Positions 26,425 through 35,433 of a DNA stretch of 64,000 nt are shown here, in pieces. Position 1 is the stretch's first letter; every line of letters starts with the position of its first letter. This DNA is from DATJMJ01 sp035503915 (GTDB lineage: Bacteria > Actinomycetota > Acidimicrobiia > Acidimicrobiales > Palsa-688): contig DATJSU010000054.1 of the NCBI GenBank assembly GCA_035503915.1, positions 149,579-213,578 of the forward strand. The letters run 5' to 3'. The notes under the pieces are model-generated. The model worked only from the letters and a program-made list of their open reading frames with translations, had not been told where the DNA came from and did no database searches. The translations under genes were made by a program, and so were the position numbers.

Positions 26425-27252
26425 CCGCCGTTGCACGGCCTGTTCTCTTCGAGCGAACCGCATCACGCCCGACAGGTCGCCGAGTCGTTCGGCAGCGAAG
26501 CCGAGCGCTACGACCGGGCCCGCCCGACCTACCCCAAAGCCATGGTCGATGCGGTCCTCGCCGCGAGCCCAGGGCTCGACGTCCTCGACGTCGGGACGGG
26601 CACCGGCATCTCTGCCCGGCCGTTCCAGCGGGAGGGGTGCCGAGTGCTCGGCGTCGAGCCGGACGAGCGGATGGCCGAGCTCGCCCGCCGCAGTGGTCTC
26701 GAAGTTGAGGTCGCGAAGTTCGAGGAATGGGGCTCCGCTGGACGGACCTTCGATATCGTCATCGCCGGGCAGAGCTGGCACTGGGTCGACCCCGTCCTCG
26801 GTGCGGCCAAGGCGGCCGAGGTGCTTCGACCGGGCGGTCGCATCGCCCTGTTCTGGAACGCCATGTCGTTCCCACCGGACTTGGCCGAGGCCTTCTCCGC
26901 CGTCTACCGGAGCGTGGTCCCCGAGTTCCCCTTCTTCCAAAGCGGAGCGGCCGGTGGTGTCGAGCCCTACACGCCGCTGTCCAAGAGAGCGATTGACGGC
27001 ATCGAAAAGACCGGGGCGTTCGGCGAGACCGAGCAGTGGCAGTTCGGTTGGGAACGGGCCTACACGAGGCACGAATGGCTCGAGCAGGTGCCGACCTTCG
27101 GGGGGCACACCCAGATAACCCCGGAGAAGCTCGCGGAGTTGCTCGCCTGGATCGGATATGTGGTCGACGCGGCAGGAGGCAGCTTCACCATGGGCTACAC
27201 CGCTCTTGTGGTCACCGCGACGCGGGCCGGGCCTCCTCGCGCGGGGCAATGA
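26413..27252 (+). CDS. Class I SAM-dependent methyltransferase
   Basis: The 279-residue protein has a Methyltransf_11/25-type Rossmann domain: VLDVGTGTGI (SAM motif I, near residue 55), the acidic end of strand 2 in GVEPDERM, and FDIVIAGQSWHWVD (motif II). The C-terminal half holds the substrate cap. QSWHWVD is common in actinobacterial small-molecule methyltransferases next to TetR regulators, but the substrate is unknown. GTG at 26413 lies 6 nt after TATAGT, within the operator. A TTG at 26431 is an alternative start. Confidence 0.85.
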   Translation: MATIPPLHGLFSSSEPHHARQVAESFGSEAERYDRARPTYPKAMVDAVLAASPGLDVLDVGTGTGISARPFQREGCRVLGVEPDERMAELARRSGLEVEVAKFEEWGSAGRTFDIVIAGQSWHWVDPVLGAAKAAEVLRPGGRIALFWNAMSFPPDLAEAFSAVYRSVVPEFPFFQSGAAGGVEPYTPLSKRAIDGIEKTGAFGETEQWQFGWERAYTRHEWLEQVPTFGGHTQITPEKLAELLAWIGYVVDAAGGSFTMGYTALVVTATRAGPPRAGQ

Positions 27253-27454
27253 AGAGGGCGCATGCCTCGGAGACGTACTTGTCGAGGGCAAAGGTCGTCG
27301 TAGGAGGGTACGGGGTTTTTAGGCGCAAGCTATCAAGTTCTCGGAGCATACGCGTGCTCGTGGGGCGCAATTTCCCGACCCGGCGGGGGAGGCCCGACCC
27401 CAACTGTCGGGGTAACAACTGCATAAACGCACGTACATGGTACGGTGCCCAAGA

Positions 27455-28384
27455 ATGCCTTTGCGACCCATCTCTTCGGGCCCTCAGGGCACTTCGGGCG
27501 CCGGCTGCCTTCGCATAGGGGTTGTCGTCACCACCGTGGGACGTTGGTCGGCGCTGGAAGGCCTACTAGAGTCGGTGCAGGCTTCGTCTTGGCCAGACGT
27601 CGCTGTCGCCATCGCCAACCAAAGTGGTGGGCCGCCCCCAAGGTCGTTTGCCCGTCTTCTCGGCGCCGAAATTGTCACCAGCACCGGGGGAGCCAGTAAA
27701 GGACGTAACGACGCCATACGGCTCCTTAGGGGCACGACCGACATCATGGCGTTCCCAAATGATCATTCGTCGTTCCAGCCAGACACTTTCAGCCGCGCAA
27801 ACCGGTACTTTGCGTGCCCGGGCCCTCCCGGGGCAATAACGGGCACTTTGCTCGAGCCGACCGGACCTCGTATGGTGGTGCCGCGGTCGGGGGCCGAGCT
27901 CTCGCGTCATACGGTTTGGCGTGCCATTGAGCCATCGATGTTCGTAATGTCCGATCTCGCCGAAGAGCTCGGCTTTCGTGAAAGCATTGGCACTGGGAGC
28001 CCGGGCCCCTGGCAAGCTGGTGAGGGGACGGATCTTCTTTTGCGCATCATGGCATCCGGCCACAAGGTCGTTGCCGCGCCCGATGTAGTCGTGGTCGGAG
28101 CTGGGCAGGTACGGTCGCTCACCAACGACGAGTGGAGCCTGAAGCTTCGCTCTTATGCTCGTGGCTGCGGTTACGTCCTGCGGCTTCACCGCTATGGGCC
28201 CTTGGGATCTGCGTTCCAGATCGTCTCTCCGTGGTACCGCCTCGTCTGGTCTCCTCCCGGGGGGGCGAGGATGCCTCCCCGGGACTGCCTGAGCGCAACC
28301 GTTGGCCGCCTGGAAGGCCGGTTTGGCCGCTGTTTCGGCAAGAGCGAGAGGCTGCGGTTGAGCGCGCCGGCGCTCCAGAAGTAG
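27455..28384 (+). CDS. GT2-like (GT-A fold) glycosyltransferase
   Basis: The 309-residue protein starts with the GT-A strand IGVVVTTVGRW, followed by a loop and a GGASKGRNDAIRL segment, typical of GT2 enzymes. The expected DxD is replaced by MAFPNDHSSF, an NDH/ND variant seen in related GT2 families. A late WQAGEGTDLLLRI resembles the GT2 acceptor-side ED motif. It is probably cytoplasmic and transfers a sugar to a surface-glycan precursor. ATG 27455 lies 8 nt after TACGGT. An ATG at 27437 is also in frame. It begins the glycan island. Confidence 0.7.
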   Translation: MPLRPISSGPQGTSGAGCLRIGVVVTTVGRWSALEGLLESVQASSWPDVAVAIANQSGGPPPRSFARLLGAEIVTSTGGASKGRNDAIRLLRGTTDIMAFPNDHSSFQPDTFSRANRYFACPGPPGAITGTLLEPTGPRMVVPRSGAELSRHTVWRAIEPSMFVMSDLAEELGFRESIGTGSPGPWQAGEGTDLLLRIMASGHKVVAAPDVVVVGAGQVRSLTNDEWSLKLRSYARGCGYVLRLHRYGPLGSAFQIVSPWYRLVWSPPGGARMPPRDCLSATVGRLEGRFGRCFGKSERLRLSAPALQK

Positions 28385-28406
28385 CTATGGGCGGTGAACT
28401 GCCCAA

Positions 28407-30425
28407 TTAGATGGCAGCGTTTCGCGACGCAGAGAGCTCGTTTAGGTCGACCCCTTGCTCGGCAAGAGCTTCGGTGCAGGCCGAAAGGCACAAGCCAAGT
28501 ACCTCGTCACGTTCATTGCTCACGACCTTATCGGAAGGCTTTGCGGCGGCCTGTTTTGAATGGTGTGACCTGAGCTTGCCGTTCGGCGACCACAAGAGCA
28601 CCTGCGCGTAACTGCGGAACTCTCGTGCGCTGAGGTAATGGTGCCCTCGTACCAGGTTGTTCGGAGCGAACGCGATCGCGGTGGCTCGGTGCACCCAAGG
28701 GATGACCGAAGACGACGAAGAACCGACCTCGTTCACGATGAGGTCGGGCTTGTAGCGGAACAGCAAGCCGAGAGTTAGCGGAAGGCGCAGAGCTGCGCTG
28801 TACCAGTGCCCACGCGTGAGGTGGTCGAAGCGTTTGTCGAACCGAACACAGGCGCTCTTGCTGTCGTCATGACAAAGCGAGCTCCTACCGTCAGAAAACG
28901 CCACCGTTACGTCGGCATCTCTACTGACCAGGGCCTCCTGGAACGCACTGACGGCATCTCGGACAACACCGGGCAACTGCTCGGGGCTCTCGAGGAACAA
29001 TACGCGCAGCGGCCCAGGCTTTCGCTTACGCGGGCGGGCCCAGCACATAACCAGCAGGCCCAATATTGCGGCGCAGGTCAGCCACATGGGTACGCTCTGC
29101 TCTGCGAACCTCAGAACGTACTCAACGACCACGAAGCTGATGGCATAGCCCAATGCTTTGGACCTCAGGTGTGCTGGACCATACCTGTGGGCCGTCTGGA
29201 GGTAGATCACGAGCGCCACTGCTCCCACGCCTGCGGCCGCCGACCACGCGAGCCCACGGATGGTCGTCCCGAACAGTATGTACTCGACGACTATGAGGGG
29301 CAATGAAGTGAGGAGCACGTTGAGCATAGCCCTGAAAGCGAGGTGCGCTTGCAGAAATGTCGTTGACAAGTTGAGCTGGCCACCTGCGACGCCGGCCAAT
29401 GCCATGGGCAGGAGCAGGCCGAGACTGTGCAGGTACCGGTCAGGCAAGAAGAGGCCGAACAGGCTCGTCGGCGTTGTTGCAACCACCGCCGCGATAGCGA
29501 TCGCGAGGACCAGGTAGAGAGAGGAAGCTTCACTGATCGCCCGAGACTGGCCATTTTGGGTACCGGCCAGTTTGGGGTAGACGACGCCGCTGAGAGACGT
29601 AGCGACGAAGGTCGGTATACGAGCGAAGACCAGCATTGTTTGGTACGTGGCAAACCCGCCGGCACTCCCTATGACGATGGACCCGACAATTACGTCCATA
29701 GTGGTGATGATGGTGGCGAGGACCTGAGTGCTGCCGACGCCTCCGAGCTGGCGTAGCAGGTCGAGGGGCGGGCGCCTCCACCTGAACCTTGCCTCGCGGC
29801 GCATGAACCAGAGGCCCGAACCAGCCCACATGAAGGCGCCGAGCGCAGAACCAGCGAAAGCCCCGGTTGCACCTCCCCCGACAAGGACAAGGCCAATTCC
29901 GGCGCCGAGCTTGATGACCACTTCGATCACGCTCAACGTCGCCATGAGGGTGTAACGGCCTTCACCCATCTGGAAACCTGATGCGGCGCCTGATATGAAC
30001 AGCGCCACGCTTGTTATTACCAACAGGGCGCAGACCCCTACGGGAGCGTAGGGCGCTGCCAGCGCTGCCATGAGGGCTCCGGCCGACCCGCCGAGGACGA
30101 GTGCGGCCATAAGAGAGAACTCGATGGCTTGGCGGCGCGCAAGGCTCCCGAAAGGATAGCGGGCGACAGCGCGTGCCACGACCCACGGCAGCATTGACGC
30201 ACTTGCCGTCCCGACCACCAAGAGCAGAGCGGTGGCGCTTGCTACGTGCGAGAACTGTTTGCTGGGGAGCAGCCAAACCAGTGCGAGGCTGAAACCATAA
30301 TTCCCCAGCCCGACAACCGCTGAGCTCACCAGGAGCCTCAGCGAGTTGCCGTGGAGGCTACCTAGTTTTCGGTCAGTGTTACGCCCGCGAACGGCACGTT
30401 CGTCGTTGACGCCTAGGTCGTTCAA
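28407..30425 (-). CDS. Polysaccharide flippase fused to a GT-B-like half domain
   Basis: Residues about 25-470 form a MATE/Wzx-type polysaccharide transporter with many hydrophobic helices and few charges. Residues about 472-672 are soluble and start with LRVLFLESPEQLPG, reminiscent of the first Rossmann half of a GT4 glycosyltransferase, then YKPDLIVNEVGSSSSS and a later loop. The nucleotide-sugar-binding second half is missing. The protein could couple lipid-linked sugar flipping to a glycosyl acceptor-binding function. It starts with TTG at 30425 with GAGGTGAG upstream. The C-terminal assignment is weaker than the flippase part. Confidence 0.72.
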   Translation of the reverse strand: MNDLGVNDERAVRGRNTDRKLGSLHGNSLRLLVSSAVVGLGNYGFSLALVWLLPSKQFSHVASATALLLVVGTASASMLPWVVARAVARYPFGSLARRQAIEFSLMAALVLGGSAGALMAALAAPYAPVGVCALLVITSVALFISGAASGFQMGEGRYTLMATLSVIEVVIKLGAGIGLVLVGGGATGAFAGSALGAFMWAGSGLWFMRREARFRWRRPPLDLLRQLGGVGSTQVLATIITTMDVIVGSIVIGSAGGFATYQTMLVFARIPTFVATSLSGVVYPKLAGTQNGQSRAISEASSLYLVLAIAIAAVVATTPTSLFGLFLPDRYLHSLGLLLPMALAGVAGGQLNLSTTFLQAHLAFRAMLNVLLTSLPLIVVEYILFGTTIRGLAWSAAAGVGAVALVIYLQTAHRYGPAHLRSKALGYAISFVVVEYVLRFAEQSVPMWLTCAAILGLLVMCWARPRKRKPGPLRVLFLESPEQLPGVVRDAVSAFQEALVSRDADVTVAFSDGRSSLCHDDSKSACVRFDKRFDHLTRGHWYSAALRLPLTLGLLFRYKPDLIVNEVGSSSSSVIPWVHRATAIAFAPNNLVRGHHYLSAREFRSYAQVLLWSPNGKLRSHHSKQAAAKPSDKVVSNERDEVLGLCLSACTEALAEQGVDLNELSASRNAAI

Positions 30426-30571
30426 TTAACGTGGCTCACCTCGGGCGGCCGCGCCACGGTGATCGTCCCCAGGACCAGCGAGAAAGACCAGCTATATAGG
30501 CACAGCGATGAACACGAGCTCCAGGTTGTCCTACCAGGTCTTGGTCAACAGGCATGCAACGCCAGGTCACT

Positions 30572-31870
30572 TCAGGGGGAGGATCCCGAGGAGCGGTCCT
30601 TCCCCTCGGCAATCGCGGCCGCGTATGCGGAGAAGGGCAATGTACCTTCCCACAAGTTGTCGTCATGAGCCCAATAAAACACGATGAAACCGCAGCTCGT
30701 GGCCTGCCGGATAGCGGTCGCCATCATCCCGTCGGGCGCCAAGTCGGCGTACTGTGCGTCAAGCGCGTCGGACGCGCCCCATCCCGGGTTCTCGCCGCCC
30801 TTCAAGAGCCGGTACTGATCGGCAATGCGGCTGATCCACCTTGTGGCGGACCAAGGCCCCATCAACGGGGAGCTGATAGGGATGCCGTCGTCACCGGGCT
30901 GGCAGGAGTCGTTGTTGCCCGACCCGTCGGCCACCGACGACACGTATGCCATCACGTTGTGCTTGTCGGAAATACCTGCGTAGTAGCGGTCCCAGACTGC
31001 CCCTACGCCCGTGGTCCCGTCGGGCAGGCCCTCCCGCTCTTCTTGGGCGAGCCTGTCGGGGCGAGTGCCCGAACCCGGTGTTACGAGCTCGTAGATGCCC
31101 GAGAAGCCGAGCCCCGACAAGGTCCTCATCTGCCAGTTCGTCACGTCGTCGAGGCCACCGACGTACCAGTCGACCCACTTGTTCACCTGGGCCAGTGTCA
31201 AGCCAGCGTTCCCCGGTCGCCACGACGGGAAGGGGTTGGGGGTCATTGTGGGTGGGAGCCCCCTCCCGGTCAGCGCTGCTTGGTCGAAGGCCCAATAACT
31301 GCCTCCAGGGGGGTACAGCATCTCAGGGTCGCCTCCCGAAGTGAGCCGGATCGCCCAAAAGCTGGAGAGGCCCAACTTGGCTGCCACCGACGCCAAGTAC
31401 TGGGCAGCCAACTGGCGAACAGCTTGGTTGAACACGAAGTTGGCCTCGGTCGATGCCGTGCCGACTTGGTTGACATAAGTCGAACCCGGCAGTGAGAAGA
31501 TCCAAGAGGGGGTGCTCTGAGTCCCTAAACCGAGCGTGACCTTCATCCCTGCCTGCTGCAGCTTACGCAGCCAAGCCTGCACGGAGGAGATGTAGGGCTC
31601 GTCAAAGAGCCCTTGTTGAGGTTCCCATTCGGCCCAGCTGAGCTCGATCATCCCGACGCTCACCCCGCTCGCCGCTTCTTGTGCCGCCCTGGAAGCCGAA
31701 GTGACCAGGGTTCCGAACAGGAGGGGGTCTGCGCGAGGCGACATCACCCCGCACCCCGAAACCAGCATGCTGAGCGCGACAGCTCCAGCAGTGCGACCGA
31801 GGGGGAGCTTGCCTGTCCGTGAACGCCCGGGGGAACGCTTCTCATCGGCTTTCTTAGCTCCGGCACCCAC
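30572..31870 (-). CDS. Exported lipoprotein, glycoside-hydrolase-like TIM barrel (paralogue 1)
   Basis: The 432-residue protein has a basic N-terminus, a hydrophobic stretch (about 27-38) and a lipobox VSGC with Cys at residue 40, so it should be anchored outside the membrane. The mature domain has a barrel-like pattern: a GMIELSWAEWEPQQG start, repeated strand-helix units, EMLYPPGG, TPNPFPSWRPG, YELVTPGSGTRP and a late FYWAHDDNLW. This resembles GH42/GH5-type beta-glycosidases, but catalytic acids were not proven. It is strongly similar over its whole mature domain to the protein at 42994-44661. It is encoded next to flippase and dioxygenase genes. Confidence 0.65.
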   Translation of the reverse strand: MGAGAKKADEKRSPGRSRTGKLPLGRTAGAVALSMLVSGCGVMSPRADPLLFGTLVTSASRAAQEAASGVSVGMIELSWAEWEPQQGLFDEPYISSVQAWLRKLQQAGMKVTLGLGTQSTPSWIFSLPGSTYVNQVGTASTEANFVFNQAVRQLAAQYLASVAAKLGLSSFWAIRLTSGGDPEMLYPPGGSYWAFDQAALTGRGLPPTMTPNPFPSWRPGNAGLTLAQVNKWVDWYVGGLDDVTNWQMRTLSGLGFSGIYELVTPGSGTRPDRLAQEEREGLPDGTTGVGAVWDRYYAGISDKHNVMAYVSSVADGSGNNDSCQPGDDGIPISSPLMGPWSATRWISRIADQYRLLKGGENPGWGASDALDAQYADLAPDGMMATAIRQATSCGFIVFYWAHDDNLWEGTLPFSAYAAAIAEGKDRSSGSSP

Positions 31871-32023
31871 CGCCGCTCACGGTACCGCACCTCCGCAATC
31901 ACAGGTCCTTGTGCGCACTCACCTTTGACAGGACCGGAACGCTCCGAGGTGGCGGCACTATCCCCGGCCTCACCGCTCATGGGTGCGTTCAAGCTGCGCT
32001 CAAGACGGCGGAACTGCCGGCAG

Positions 32024-32788
32024 TCAGTGGGCCTTGCGGCGAGCCGAAATTGCGAGCGTGCGACGCCCGAGCTCCCTTGCTGCCGACGCAGGGCCTGTCC
32101 CAAACTGGAGGATCCAAGCTTTGCGCAACTCGTCGCCTTGGTTTGGGGCCGAAGCGTGGAGCGTGCGCGGTGTATGCACGGAGAAACCGCCCAGTGGGAG
32201 GACCTTCGTAACATAGTCGAAGCCACCGCTCTTTTCCTCAGTGGCAATGGTCGCCTCGCGTGACTTATCGGTCATCTTGATTTGTACACCCCCAGCGCCA
32301 GGGTGGTGCACGTGCTCGTAGAGGTCACCCCTATGACTGCCAGGCACGAACATCATGCAGCCGCTTTCGGGCGCCAGGTCGTGGAGAGGGATCCAGAAGT
32401 GCGCGGCTCGCTGGAACCAGCCGGTGCGCGAAGCCGCAAGATCTTGATGCCAAGCCACAGGCCCCCCACCCGGCTGCTTGTAAATTACGTGGTCGAAGTG
32501 GCACCAAGTTTGCCTGCTGCCAAGTAGCTCGCATGCGATCGAACGGCAGTGCTGCACCACGTTGAGCTTGCGCAACTGGGGTTCGAGGTTCATCGGGTAC
32601 ATGACCTCGAGCACCTTTTCGTCTTCCCCGATGGTTGTCGCGAGCCGCGAAGAAAACCCTTGACGAGCTTCGAAGAGGGAGTCAATGAGACCGCGCGCCT
32701 CGAGCAGTTGGCCTTGGTCGAGGACGACGCGGTCTATAAAGACATACCCGTCTCTTGCAAACTCATCAAGCTCCGCTGAGTCGAGCAC
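32024..32788 (-). CDS. Phytanoyl-CoA dioxygenase (PhyH) family enzyme
   Basis: PhyH enzymes are Fe(II)/2-oxoglutarate oxygenases that hydroxylate or halogenate small molecules. The 254-residue protein has the iron triad start WHQD (HxD) and the distal His in HTPRTLHAS, with the 2-oxoglutarate-binding Arg region close to the end. Family residues GCMMFVPGSHRGD lie between. The substrate is unknown; its place among glycan genes suggests a sugar or lipid precursor. GTG start at 32788. It is 153 nt upstream of the lipoprotein gene on the same strand. Confidence 0.85.
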   Translation of the reverse strand: MLDSAELDEFARDGYVFIDRVVLDQGQLLEARGLIDSLFEARQGFSSRLATTIGEDEKVLEVMYPMNLEPQLRKLNVVQHCRSIACELLGSRQTWCHFDHVIYKQPGGGPVAWHQDLAASRTGWFQRAAHFWIPLHDLAPESGCMMFVPGSHRGDLYEHVHHPGAGGVQIKMTDKSREATIATEEKSGGFDYVTKVLPLGGFSVHTPRTLHASAPNQGDELRKAWILQFGTGPASAARELGRRTLAISARRKAH

Positions 32789-33153
32789 AGTTCTCTTGAT
32801 CTTTGCCAGCGCCAGCGTTCACTCTCTCGGGGCTCCCAGAAATAGTCGCAGCGACTCTACCCGAATTCCGGGAACTTCAAACGGGTTTTTGGCCCAGCAC
32901 GTCGCCGCCACGCCTCGTGGTTGCTGATCCACACTGGGCCCAGGAAGCGTGAACCCGGGATGAAGCAATTGTTACGTAATTGTGTTTTCCAAGGCGCTCC
33001 GCGACCCCGGCGCGAATGGCGGGTAGAGTTTTGAATGCCTGGGTGGCGCCAGGTAGGAAAGCGCCAAGGTCGTCCCGTCGTAAGTCGAGTACAGCAGCGG
33101 ATAATTTCGCATATCTCTGGCACAGTTGCTCATCCATTGGAAGGATATGACGC
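32789..33153. other. 365-nt intergenic region between divergent genes
   Basis: No gene is seen. It holds the divergent promoters for the PhyH gene and the GT fusion gene. CAATT (32966-32970) and AATTG (32978-32982) flank the palindrome TTACGTAA, a possible regulator site. GATAAT (33100-33105) is a possible -10 box and GGAAGGA (33139-33145) is the ribosome site of the gene at 33154. Confidence 0.5.
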
Positions 33154-35433
33154 ATGCCCATAAGCGAACAGAGGGTCGCGATTGTCGTACCGACACGGCA
33201 TGAGGCAAGAAATGTACAGCAGCTACATGAACAATTATCAGCTGTGCTGACCGGGAGGCATTGGCGGATAGTCTTCGTGGACGACTCGGATGACGAGACG
33301 ACGGACGTCCTGGAGACAATGGCGGCCCTAGATGAACGCGTAACCGTGCTTCACCGAGCAGCTGAGCAGCGCCATGGCGGTCTCGGGAGCGCCGTGAAAT
33401 TTGGCATTGACTTCGTGGGCAGCGCCGCTGACGTGGTTGTCGTGATGGACGGGGATCTGCAACACCCGCCTCCCGTTGTGCTGGGGTTGTTGGACGTTTT
33501 GGCGACCGGTGGCGCCGATTTAGCAGTAGCGAGCCGCTATCGGGGAGCCGGGAGCGCGAGCGGGCTCGGTGGCGCGACCAGGCACCTGCTTTCGAGGGCG
33601 TGCCGGACGTGCGCGCACATCTGGCTCCCGCGCTCGCGTCCTGTAACGGACCCACTGAGCGGGTTTTTTGCGGTCCGACGAGAAGTCTTGCAGGATGTCC
33701 AGCTCCGTCCGAATGGCTACAAGATCCTCTTGGAAATCCTCGAGAGAGGGCGTTGGTCGCGGGCTGAGGAGGTCGCGTACGAGTTTCAACCCCGCAACGA
33801 GGGCCGGTCCAAGGCATCATTTAGTGAGGGCCTCCGCTTCCTGCGGCACCTGTGGCTGTTGCGCTGGGCGGGGGGCCAGGGTGCCTGGCATGACCACGTC
33901 CTTGAAGGTGAGCCACTGCGCGCGCTCATCCTTACCTCGGAGGCCCCTCCGGTCGTAAGCGGCATATCCAGGACAGTCGAAATGTTGAAGGAAGGCCTCG
34001 TGGCGCGGGGTCACGATGTTGACGTGGTGAGCCGCGCGGAGTTCCCTCGCTTGCTGTTCCGGGAGGTCCGGTTGTCGAGCTTCGGGCTCTTCTGGCCGCG
34101 CTTTCGAAGACAGCTCCCGCGCTACGACGTGATAAATGTGCACGGCCCGGTACCAACCCTTACCGAAGTGTTCCTGATGTTGGCGCTCACATTGCCTCGC
34201 CACCGGCGTCCCGGGGTTGTCTACACCCACCACTCCGATGTCGCGATCTCGGGCATTTCTACCCTCTGCCTCCTCTACAACAAGTTGGTCGAATCGCTCG
34301 CTCACACGGCGGACGCGATCGTTGTCACTTCGGGCGACTACCGGGACAAGCTTGCCAGGGCACAAGGAGCGCCCGTCTACGTAGTTCCTTGGGCGGTGCG
34401 CGCCCCCGCCCCTCGAGCGAGGGCGCCACACGTGCCGGGGCGCGCTCGTGTCTTGTTTGTCGGGCAGCTGAGGCCTTACAAGGGGCTCCCTCAACTCTTG
34501 AGCGCGGTCAACGGGGCGGACGAGCTCGAAGTGAGCGTCGTCGGCGATGGGCCGATGCGCCCGGAGCTCGAGTTGCGAGTCAAGCGCGAAGGTATCGACA
34601 ACGTCCGTTTCCTCGGGCGCTTGGAAGAGGACGCTCTCTGGGAGGCTTACGCAAACGCTGACGTGGTTGTACTGCCCTCTACGACAACCGCGGAAGCCTT
34701 TGGGCTCGTGCTCATGGAGGGTATGCAGTTGGGCTGCGTGCCCGTTGCGAGTGACCTACCGGGGGTTCGCCACGTCGCGGCGCCCACTGGCGTGCTCGTG
34801 GATCCGGGTGACGTCGAAAGCTTGCGGGCGGCCCTTACCGGTTTAGCCGCCGACCCAGAACGTCTGCGGCAGCTCTCGGGTGCTTCCATGGAGCGGGCAA
34901 GCCTTTACCGCATCCCCCACATGGCCGAGCGTTATGACCACGTGTTCAGGCAAGCGGCCGCTCACGTGCGGGCACGCCAAAGCCGCGCCGTCACACCTGG
35001 GCAGTACAGCGATCCCCGCAGCTTCCTCTTGGACTTGACCAAGGCCGTCGCACCTGGCACCAAGGCGAGCATCGCGCTCATCGACCTAACGGCCCCCGGC
35101 CTTGCACGCGTCTGGCAGGACGACCGCGAAGAAGCGCCCATCAACGAGGTCCCGCTTGCGGCTTACGTTGCGAAAAAGTTCAAGCCTGTTCTCGCCGGGC
35201 CGGAGGTGGACGACCCCGAGCTCGCCAAGCTCATGCAAGACGAGGGCCTCAGCAGTTCGGTGATGGTACCGTTCCGGGTCGACCGCGGAAGCGTTGCGGT
35301 TGTTGGGCTTCGTGCGGATGACGACAGCGGCGTCGTGCTGCGCCGCGAACACCTCAACCGGACAGTCAAACTACTGGAGGCGGCTCGTCGCGGCGCACCG
35401 CTCGCGGCGAAGGACTTGAACGGCGAAGCTTGA
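33154..35433 (+). CDS. Triple fusion: GT2, GT4 and GAF-like domains
   Basis: The 759-residue protein joins three domains. Residues 1-240 are a DPM1/GT2-type GT-A domain (VAIVVPTRHEARN start, MDGDLQHPP near 98, LSGFFAVRR). Residues about 250-600 are a GT4 domain of GT-B fold (ILTSEAPPVVSGISRTVE, HHSDVAIS, FVGQLRPYKGL and the E-x7-E segment EAFGLVLME near 513). Residues about 615-745 look like a GAF sensory domain (SIALIDLT, SSSVMVPFRV, VAVVGLRADD). It could add two sugars in sequence, with activity gated by the GAF part. Such gating is inference. Its 3' end overlaps the convergent gene by 68 nt. Confidence 0.8.
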   Translation: MPISEQRVAIVVPTRHEARNVQQLHEQLSAVLTGRHWRIVFVDDSDDETTDVLETMAALDERVTVLHRAAEQRHGGLGSAVKFGIDFVGSAADVVVVMDGDLQHPPPVVLGLLDVLATGGADLAVASRYRGAGSASGLGGATRHLLSRACRTCAHIWLPRSRPVTDPLSGFFAVRREVLQDVQLRPNGYKILLEILERGRWSRAEEVAYEFQPRNEGRSKASFSEGLRFLRHLWLLRWAGGQGAWHDHVLEGEPLRALILTSEAPPVVSGISRTVEMLKEGLVARGHDVDVVSRAEFPRLLFREVRLSSFGLFWPRFRRQLPRYDVINVHGPVPTLTEVFLMLALTLPRHRRPGVVYTHHSDVAISGISTLCLLYNKLVESLAHTADAIVVTSGDYRDKLARAQGAPVYVVPWAVRAPAPRARAPHVPGRARVLFVGQLRPYKGLPQLLSAVNGADELEVSVVGDGPMRPELELRVKREGIDNVRFLGRLEEDALWEAYANADVVVLPSTTTAEAFGLVLMEGMQLGCVPVASDLPGVRHVAAPTGVLVDPGDVESLRAALTGLAADPERLRQLSGASMERASLYRIPHMAERYDHVFRQAAAHVRARQSRAVTPGQYSDPRSFLLDLTKAVAPGTKASIALIDLTAPGLARVWQDDREEAPINEVPLAAYVAKKFKPVLAGPEVDDPELAKLMQDEGLSSSVMVPFRVDRGSVAVVGLRADDDSGVVLRREHLNRTVKLLEAARRGAPLAAKDLNGEA

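Noticed and set aside
27212..27424. A 70-residue minus-strand frame in the gap before the GT2-like gene
   Set aside because: No ribosome site or recognisable sequence; it overlaps the methyltransferase end.
25440..28384. Integrative element at tRNA-Asn
   Set aside because: No integrase and no repeated tRNA 3' end were found within the window; the island can only be called accessory.
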